Below, piece after piece: positions 58,001 to 64,000 of a stretch of DNA of 64,000 nt (the first letter of the stretch is position 1; each line of letters starts with the position of its first letter). The stretch covers positions 411,427-475,426 of the forward strand of contig NHZP01000040.1 in NCBI GenBank assembly GCA_003313425.1. Direction: 5' to 3'. A model generated the notes under the pieces. It made no database searches. It saw only the letters and a list, made by a program, of their open reading frames with translations, and had not been told where the DNA came from. Position numbers and translations under genes: made by a program. This DNA is from Pseudopyrenochaeta lycopersici (Eukaryota > Ascomycota > Dothideomycetes > Pleosporales > Pseudopyrenochaetaceae).

Positions 58001-59880
58001 GGAAGATGATGCGGTTGGTGGACGTAGACGCCGAGTTGAAGAATTTGGTGGGGGACCAGGCCGAATTCCGCAGCGTCCAAAGGCCAGCCATCCAAGCGAT
58101 TATGCAGCACAAGAGCCCAGTAGTAGCCATCATGGGCACAGGGGCCGGCAAGAGCGTGTTGTTCATGTTGCCAGCGTCGGTGTCCACCGGGGTAACGATC
58201 GTGATTGTTCCGTTGGTTGCATTGCGGTTCGACATGAAAGAGCGGTGCGAGCAGTTGGGCATTGTCAGTGCAGAATGGAACAGTCGACGGCCGCACGAGT
58301 CCGCGCAAGTCATGTTTGTAACGCCCGAGGCAGCGGTGGGCGAGATGTTTGGCGATTACATCACCCGACAGCGGTTGATGGGACGTTTGGATCGGATTGT
58401 GGTGGACGAGTGTCATGCCGTATTAGATTCGTTGGACGGTTTCCGTAGCCGGATGTTGAAGTTAAGAAGTTTGGTTCGAGTGGAGACACAGATGGTGTAT
58501 TTAACGGCGACATTGCGGCCCAGCGAAGAGCAGCAGTTCATCGACGTGATGGGATTACCGTCCAAGAGGCAGTGCCAGTGGTTCCGCGGACAGACGACGC
58601 GTAAGAACATCCGATATCGAGTACATGCGTACGACACAGCCGACGAGCAGCAAGCAGTCCAGCATTTGGTGGAGGATTTGAAGAATAAGTACCCGTTGCC
58701 CGGCCAGGTTGTTGTGTATTGCGGTTTAGTGAAGCGAACAAAAGACATGGCCAAGAAGTTAGGGGCCGTTTGTTACCATCGGGAAGTTGGCAGTATCGAA
58801 GAGAAGAAGGAGATTGTCAAACAATTAACCAGTGGACAACAGCAGGTGTTCACAGCGACCAACGCGTTAGGGTTAGGGATCGATGCGCCGACGATCCGCG
58901 CGGTAGTTCACATAGGCACAATCCGCAAGATGCGGCATTACGCACAAGAAAGTGGCCGGGCAGGGCGTGATGGTAAGCCGAGTGAGGCAATCATCATGCG
59001 AGGGTATCGGAAAACACGACAAGGGAGGGTGTATGGTAAGTTTGGCAAGGACGTGGAGGCAGAGATGCAGGATTTGATTGCGGGAGAGGGGTGTATGCGG
59101 AAGGTGATTGACCAGGCGATGGATGGGGCGGATGGAGTGGATGGGGTGGACACGCGGTGGGAGTGCGAGGAGGATGAGGAGCGGTGTCAACGTTGCGCGA
59201 GGCCAGGGGTAGGGAGGGCGCAGGAAGAGGAGTGGGTGACAGCAGAAAAGATGGAGTTTGAGCAGCAGGGCAGGGGGCGGAAATGGTTGGCGGAGCAAGA
59301 GATGGAGCGGCAGTGCAGAGAAGCAGCAGAGGTGGAGGCATTGGTGGAGTTGATGGAGGAGTGGCGGGTAGGGTGTCAGTTGTGCCGGGCGTGGGGGGAA
59401 GATGGAAGGGGACATGAGTTGGAGGATTGCGTTCACGAGCAGGCGGAGAACGCGCGAGAAGGGTGCGAGAGGTTCCAGAAGGATTGGATTTATGTTAAGT
59501 TTTCATGTTGTTATGATTGTAAATTGCCGCAGGCGTTATGCAGGAGTTTTGAGATGGATATCATGGATGGGGGGTACAGAAAAAAGGCAGGGAGAAGATG
59601 TCAGTACGAGGGCGTGTTGATGAAGACATTGGTAGTGGCGTTAATGCGGGAGGTGTTTAAGGTTCCGGAGTTTTTTCACGGGGCGATAAAAGAGGATGGG
59701 GTTGCGGGGGGGTTGGGGTTTGAGGAGGACGAGGAGGACGAGGAGGACGAGGACGAGGTTGTTGGGGGGACATTCCGGGCGATCGTGCAATGGGGGAGCG
59801 GGAGGAAGCGATGGGGAGGGATTGAAGGGAACAAGTTGAGTTGGATTATTGGGAGGATTGTTGGGTGTTTGAAGGGTTAG
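55075..59880 (+). CDS. TLH-like gene 3: intact OrsD-like + recombinase-like + RecQ helicase
   Basis: 1,601 codons, no intron, no stop. Residues 1-130 hold a Cys/His region (CKSHQQGV, and CQQCPYVNRSIKRIQEHCRQ like a C2H2 finger). A helical middle part follows. The recombinase-like domain has R680 in TGGAPARATELVTVKY, K715 (TKYHK), Q861-x-x-R864-H865 (VQAWRHGTK), G906-H907 and Y916 (QTGHGSRMAGGIYGR), with the order and spacing of tyrosine recombinases. The RecQ-type core has MGTGAGKS (K1026), DECH (1111-1114), YLTATL, TNALGLGIDAP and QESGRAGRDG (1291-1300). The C-terminus is Cys-rich (CQRCARP, CQLCRAW, CCYDCKLPQALC), perhaps zinc-binding. All three TLH genes point to the telomere. It lacks any CT dinucleotide, so leucine is only TTG or TTA. 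The call as telomere-linked RecQ is firm; recombinase activity is inferred. Confidence 0.88.
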   Translation: MEQFTSIFEYLPAQRIAVCKSHQQGVIKSQLKTHLDTKHQEYVRRTRWEIVEVVQAEASLQQWAMTQDEVVYPSPESSPLPHLPVYHDGLRCQQCPYVNRSIKRIQEHCRQEHGWKGDSRPKPGRPSGTRTMWATVSCQKFQNTSKMGRLFEVSAATEAQHTGDADVDVSRAIEESLVQATAQLEELEEKKNSTIQANDDRYDFSKWLDRAGWARHLKGLKRDWLLTMATKPTTKERALYEVCWAARMVMWRAQQASKASVVGLPAMMYINRREFGGKGNEKPFNAQQTGKTMVRYSNWWLEIISYIWRTHELPVVSSRNDDVEVEGKRPPYHISGRQDMWLQKIKMIVGRDQEEDWFEEMESDGEGDEERLDETQEEELEGHVLQFMLALLDHFLGDSEYTSALISGMAVLGISAEDGWLSPLVYTPKQAAIVNTSRMLVLYKSTQLRQQEVGKLMAEGWGAEDAKAMAPSHFHLVQEMAQRFMTLTDYNGKPTPIDYIQRLKAFGFHIRYNTNAEGVVDWNGDTLLYRNIRFSMPQMRSMIHGTMASTRQQIVRDLMLLQIDDEGAIAKDTTALPVIDWARLVDNAAEQRVGWSFMEDPRNKNATSVDDPKQWLAQRVQKEKAIQNSFIDVEVTRAALPRGGSVVWLRDRIQAYGQAMKEARHKLAALVHMTGGAPARATELVTVKYKNSANGDSRGIFIEDGLVVFVTKYHKNIGQSGNGKVIHRYLPREVGELVVYYLWFASPFWHQIEGAVRGKAVDTSAYMWEPQPEQGWQKPERKRRRGAESVQCRSKSAKRDSRCRSVGRASQDSWEEGAESGDDTEQPDDQQRPIELWNTNRVKHAMQKASLPHMGVKLNVQAWRHGTKAMYRRYIHNRAAVKAFLDADEDSDGSENEDEFFDIQTGHGSRMAGGIYGRPVTEAMFSVEAKRVGLRLASMEWHAFLQIPSTMSMKPRKGTQAAAARKEAVEEEYRRWKMMRLVDVDAELKNLVGDQAEFRSVQRPAIQAIMQHKSPVVAIMGTGAGKSVLFMLPASVSTGVTIVIVPLVALRFDMKERCEQLGIVSAEWNSRRPHESAQVMFVTPEAAVGEMFGDYITRQRLMGRLDRIVVDECHAVLDSLDGFRSRMLKLRSLVRVETQMVYLTATLRPSEEQQFIDVMGLPSKRQCQWFRGQTTRKNIRYRVHAYDTADEQQAVQHLVEDLKNKYPLPGQVVVYCGLVKRTKDMAKKLGAVCYHREVGSIEEKKEIVKQLTSGQQQVFTATNALGLGIDAPTIRAVVHIGTIRKMRHYAQESGRAGRDGKPSEAIIMRGYRKTRQGRVYGKFGKDVEAEMQDLIAGEGCMRKVIDQAMDGADGVDGVDTRWECEEDEERCQRCARPGVGRAQEEEWVTAEKMEFEQQGRGRKWLAEQEMERQCREAAEVEALVELMEEWRVGCQLCRAWGEDGRGHELEDCVHEQAENAREGCERFQKDWIYVKFSCCYDCKLPQALCRSFEMDIMDGGYRKKAGRRCQYEGVLMKTLVVALMREVFKVPEFFHGAIKEDGVAGGLGFEEDEEDEEDEDEVVGGTFRAIVQWGSGRKRWGGIEGNKLSWIIGRIVGCLKG

Positions 59881-61000
59881 GGTCACGTGAGTGGCATGAG
59901 ACCCCAGTGGGATCCGGAGTGACATTTTCAAAACAGTACAGTATAACGTAATAGAGGCAGTAGCAGTACAGGGTTTGTAAGGGTGTAAGGAGTGTTTTTG
60001 ATAGTTATTTGATAAGAGTTGGGGTTAATGCCCGTACAATAATCCCAGGGAAGACGTAAACACCCGTACAAGAATTTGCAGGGGAGTAGAGGGAAGCCCG
60101 TACAAGGATTTAGGGGAGAAGGTAGATGTTCGTACAAGGATTGCAGAGAGAAGTGGGATGCCCGTATAAGAATTTACAGGAGAAGTTGGACGTCCGTACA
60201 AGGATTGTATGGAGTAGTTAAATAAGGGAGGGAGAGAGATTTGAAGAGTTGAATGAAGGGAGGGAAAGAGATTTAAAGGAGAGGAGGGGAATGCCCGTAT
60301 AAGAATCCCAGGGGAGAGGTAACCCGTCCGGTGCAGAACGCGGAGCGTAACAGAGGGATGGGGGTTTGGGCCCGTAAGGTGTCATAAGAAGAAAGGAGGG
60401 GAAAGAGGGAGAGAAGGGGTACCCGAACCCGAAGGGCAGAGGAAACCCGTAGGGTGTAATAGAAGGGGAGGCGTAAAAGGTAGGGTAAGTTCCGGCCCCA
60501 GCAGGGGCGGAAGTTACGGGCAACAAAGCGATATAAAAAACAGGGGTAAGTAAGGTAGGGTGGAGAGGGCAGCAAGGATGGAGGGCAAGAAAGGGTTGCA
60601 GAAGCAAGGTAAGAAGGTAGAGAGTGGGCGGACAGTAGGTAGACGTTAGGTGCAGGTAGGAGGAGTTCCGGCGCCGTCAGGGACAGAATTTGGGAGTAGT
60701 AAGGAATAGTAAAGTTCCGTTCGGGCCGGAACCGAAATCAGAAAGGTAGCCCCGACCCGTTCAGTAGTATGTTGTAGCCGTAGAGAAGAGGCCCGTAGAG
60801 AAGACGAACAAGGCAGGTAGCCGGTTAGTGTAAGAGGAAAGGAGAAGAAGAGGGGAAACCGTCCGGTGTAGGAGAAATGAAGGGTTAGGCGGTGAGCCCG
60901 TCCGTGCAGGAAAAGAAGCCGAACACAGCGGGTTGGTAAGGATATAAAGTAGAAAGAAGAGTTTGGATTATATTAGTAAAAGAAGGTTTAGGTTTTAAAG
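59881..61000 (+). repeat. degenerate CCCGTACAAG repeats
   Basis: GCCCGTACAAGGATTTAGGG-like words recur every 30-45 bp from 60030 to 60210, then thin out (CCCGTAAGG, CCCGTCCGG, CCCGTAGAG) to about 60900. Possibly an old minisatellite. No gene is seen. Confidence 0.6.
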
Positions 61001-62756
61001 TAAGGCAGATTAGGAAAAAGTATAATGTTTTAATAAAGTAGATTGCAGGGGAAGAAGGCGAAGAAATGAGGATTAGGGTTTTAGAGGTAAAGAGAAGGTT
61101 AGAGTGGTAGGAAAGAGGTAAAGGGGAATGTTAAAAGCGAAAAAAAGGGAGAAGAGAGTTGTAGAGAAGAGAAAAGGGCGGTGAGAGTTGGGAGGACAGG
61201 TAAAGATGAAGTTAAAAAAGTTGTGAAAGGGAGGTAAGTAGAGAAAACAGGAGAAGGTAGAGAGAGTAGAGAAAGTAGAGTAGGAGAAAAGAGAAGAAGA
61301 GAAAGAAGAGAAAAGAAGAGTAAGATAAGAGTAAAAATAGAAGAAGGAAAGGGTAAAGTGGTAAAACGAGTTAGTTTGGTAAGAAAAGAAGAAAGGCAAA
61401 AAGGGTAAGAGTAAGTAGAAGAAAAGAGTAGTTTAGTAGTTAAAAGAGGGTTATAAAGAAAGAAGAGAGTAAGGGAGAGGGAGAGGGTTAGAGTTGAAAG
61501 AAAGAGGTAAGGGGGAAGGTTAAAGAGAAGAAAAGAGAAGAAGAGGAGGAAAGAAAAGGTAGTAAGTGTTAGAAGAGGGGAAAGAGGTTGAGAGAGTGTA
61601 AGAGTAAGGGTTTGGAAGGTTAAAAGAGTTAGAGTTGTAGGAAAGGATAAGAAGGTAAGTTGAAAGAGAAAAAAGAGAAAAGAAAAAGAGTCGCAGGAAA
61701 GAGAAAAGAAGGTTAAAGTAGAGGGAAAAGGGAAGGTAAGAGTTAGAAGGAGAAGTAGAGAGAAAGTAAAAGAAGTTTAACAAGGGAGGTAAGTTGTAAA
61801 AAGGAGAGAGTAGAGAAAGTAGAGTAGAGAAGAAGAGAAGAGGAAGGAAAAAAGTAAGTAGAGAGTAGGTGCAAGTGTGAGAGAGAAAGTAAAGAAAAGT
61901 AGAGGGGTAAAGTTGTAAAAGTCGTAGAAAAAAGAGAAAAGAAGAGTAAGAGAAGAGTAAAAAAAGGAGAAGGAAAAAGAGGAAAGAGTAAAAGGATAAG
62001 TTTAGTAAGAAAAGAGTAAATAGAAGAAAAGAGGGTTATGGTTTGAGAAGAGAGTAAGGGAGAGGGAGAGGGTAAAAAAAGAGAGGGTTATGGTTTTGAG
62101 AGAAAGAGAGTAAGGTTTAGAGAGGGAAAAGTAGGGAAAAGTAGAGAGTAGGGGAAAAGGAGTAAGTTAAAGAGAGAAGGTAAAAAGAAGTGTATAGTAA
62201 AGTAAAGGAGAAAAGAGAGAAGAGTAAAAAAAAAGTAGAAATGGAGAAGGGTTAGTTTAAGAGAGAAAGAGTTTAAAAAGAGAAGAGAGTTTTGTTAGAT
62301 AGAAAAGGGAGAAGGAGGATAGAAGTAGGAGTAAAGGGTAGGAAAGAGAGGAGAAAGAAAGAGAGTAGAGGGTGAGGGAGAGTAAGAGTAAGGGTGAGGG
62401 AGAGTAATAGTGAGGGTGAGGGTGAGTAAGAGTGAGGGTGAGGGAGGGGGAGAGGGTTAGGGTTTTGGAAGAAGGAGAGGGTTAAGGTTTTGAGAGAAGT
62501 AAGGGAAAGGGGTTAGAGAGAGGGAGAGAGAAGTTAAATAGTAGAAAGAAGAGTAGAAAAAGGATGAGGAAAAAGTAAGGTGTTTAGAGAAAGTAAGGTA
62601 GTAAGGAAAGAGTAAAGAAAGAGAAGAAAAAGAAGGGTTAGTTTTTTAAGAAAGGAGGGAGAGAGTAGAAGTTGGGAGAGAGTAGAAGTTGGGAGAGAGT
62701 AGAAGTTGGGAGAGAGTAGAAGTTGGGAGAGTTGGGGTTGTAGAAGTAAAAGGCAG

Positions 62757-62790
<34 letters not shown>

Positions 62791-62817
62791 AAGAAGAAGA
62801 AGAAGAAGAAGAAGAAG

Positions 62818-62849
<32 letters not shown>

Positions 62850-64000
62850 GGAGAGAGTGTAAGGGAAGAGAGGTAAACAGGCGGAAAAGTAGAGGTTTTA
62901 AGAAGAGTAGGAAAAGAAAAGAGAGGTAGGAGTTAGGAGTAAAGAGTAGAGGAGAGAAAGTAGAAGTAAAGGGATGTAGGGGTTGAGAAGGGTTAGAGTA
63001 GTAAGAAAGGCAGGGAAAGAGTAAAAGGGGGAAGAAAGTGTAAGGGAGAGGGTTAGAGTTGTAGGAAAGGTTAAGGGGGTTAGTTAAAAAGAGAAAAGAA
63101 GGGTAAAAGTAGAGGAAAAAGGGAAGGTAATAGTTAGAAGAAGAGGTAGAGAAAAAGTAAAAGAAGTTTAGAAAGGAAGGTAGGTTGTAAAAAGAAGAGA
63201 GTAGAGAGTATGTAGAAGTGTGAAAAAAATAAGTTAAAGAAAAGTAGGAGGAAAAAAAAAGTAGAGAGGTAAAGTTGTAAAGGTAGTAGGAAAAAGAGTA
63301 AAAAGAAGAAAAGAAGAAAAGAGGAAAGTAAGTAAAAAAAAAGAAAAAAGTTGAGGAAGAGAAGAGGAGGTGGAAGAAAAGGGTTGTTAAGAAGTAAAAG
63401 GGAGAGTTAAAAAGGAAGAAAAGAGTAAGGAAGAGAGGGAGAGGTTAAAAGGAGTAAGAGTGTAGTAGAGTAAGAAAGGGAGGGTTAGGGTTGTAAGAGA
63501 AAGAGGAGGTTAGAGTTGTAAGAAGAGAGAAGTTTAAGTTTAAGGTAAAGGAAGGAGTTGTAGAGAAGAAGGAGAAGAATGGGAAGGAGAAGAAGGAGAG
63601 GGGGGAGGAAGGAGAAGAAAAGGGTAAAGAGTAGGAAAGAGAGGGTGAGCAAGTAAGGTAAGGTGTAAAGAGTTGGAAGTAGGGGTAAAGAAAAAGAGGG
63701 GAGGTAAAAGGTAAGAAAGAGAGGTAAAAGAGAGGGGGGGAGTTAGGTAGTAGAGGAGAGGAGTAAAAGAGAGAAAAGGGTAAAAAAAAGAAGGGGTTGT
63801 AGTAGAGTTAAAAGGGAGTTGAAGGTGTAGGAGAGGTAGGTGTGAAGTTAGAAGAGTAGTAAAGGGTTGAGAAAGAAGGTAGTGAGGGTGGGAGAAAGGA
63901 AAAGAGGGAGAGGGTTAGGGTTTTGGAGGAGGAGAGGGTTAGGGTTTTGGAGGAGGAAAGGGTTAGGGTTTTAAGAGAAAGAGAGTAGGGGAAAAAGAGA
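61001..64000 (+). repeat. purine-rich telomere-proximal DNA with TTAGGG-bearing units
   Basis: The + strand is almost only A, G and some T. It holds four 17-bp units (GGGAGAGAGTAGAAGTT, 62658-62725), an AAG run (62761-62847), GAGGGTGAGGG words at 62390-62450, and GAGAGGGTTAGGGTTTTGGA units at about 62450 and, three times, at 63909-63975. TTAGGG is the usual fungal telomere unit and is read here in the direction expected for a right-hand chromosome end. No true telomere array is present. Confidence 0.7.
62761..62847 (+). repeat. AAG trinucleotide run (29 units)
   Basis: An uninterrupted AAG/GAA microsatellite of about 87 bp. Purine-pyrimidine mirror sequence that could form triplex DNA. Confidence 0.9.

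Larger units (their letters stand above)
54779..64000 (+). other. CT-free tract on the + strand
   Basis: Reading every line, I find one CT (55058-55059) in about 9.2 kb, across an upstream region, a 4.8-kb gene and 4.1 kb of noncoding DNA. C remains common in other contexts through the gene (CC, CA, CG) and falls to a few percent after 61 kb. The count should be confirmed by machine. Confidence 0.85.

Noticed and set aside
55287..59436. Several long open frames opposite TLH3
   Set aside because: Because the + strand lacks CT, the - strand lacks AG and hence TAG stop codons, so long chance frames are expected there.
63905..64000. Telomere inside the window
   Set aside because: TTAGGG occurs only singly within longer units; no continuous array.

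Overview
The window reads as the subtelomere of one chromosome arm of a filamentous ascomycete (Pezizomycotina; the exact species cannot be told). The reasons are short GT-AG introns with fungal branch points (CTAAC/CTAAT-like), fungal-only gene families (SAT4-type rhodopsin-domain protein, CorA-like membrane protein, NACHT NLR, Zn2Cys6/bHLH regulator), many C-to-T/G-to-A (RIP-like) decayed transposons, Fot1/pogo DNA transposons, and tandem RecQ-type telomere-linked helicase (TLH) genes. The + strand becomes purine-rich and gains TTAGGG-containing repeats toward base 64000, so I infer that the telomere lies beyond the right edge.

Layout. 1-9.3 kb: sparse, partly decayed gene space with a CorA-like gene carrying an in-frame stop (2.0-3.95 kb, +), a two-exon hypothetical gene (4.5-5.15 kb, -) and an apparently intact five-exon SAT4/rhodopsin-domain gene (5.9-7.45 kb, -). 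9.3-13.1 kb: a RIP-decayed pogo transposon and a 1.33-kb foldback element with ~490-bp arms. 13.1-30.4 kb: a nested retroelement. An old, RIP-decayed copy on the + strand is split by a young 12,735-bp Ty3/gypsy element (15768-28502, - strand sense) of the same family, with 378-bp LTRs, gag, pol and an extra ~4.2-kb reading frame between pol and the 3' LTR. 30.4-33.0 kb: subtelomeric repeats and a second foldback. 33.0-34.05 kb: fragment of a PIF1-like helicase. 34.3-38.2 kb: a cassette bounded by inverted repeats that holds one spliceable 1,033-codon chimera (VHS domain + Zn2Cys6 + bHLH + membrane domain). 39.2-41.1 kb: a Fot1/pogo transposon with perfect inverted ends. 41.4-42.3 kb: NLR remnant. 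42.4-59.9 kb: three TLH-type genes, all pointing toward the telomere: a decayed helicase-less copy, a copy with a single in-frame TAG, and a fully open 1,601-codon gene. 59.9-64 kb: purine-rich simple-sequence DNA.

Two things stand out. First, from about 54.78 kb to the window end (9.2 kb) I can find only one CT dinucleotide on the + strand (at 55058), through the whole 4.8-kb open gene and the noncoding DNA after it. Consequently that gene spells leucine only with TTG/TTA, while its relative 3 kb away uses CTN codons freely. Second, the middle of the TLH proteins carries what looks like a tyrosine-recombinase catalytic domain (R...K...QxxRH...GH...Y spacing) upstream of the RecQ helicase, suggesting that these subtelomeric genes encode recombinase-helicase fusions. 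All counts here were made by eye and need computing.
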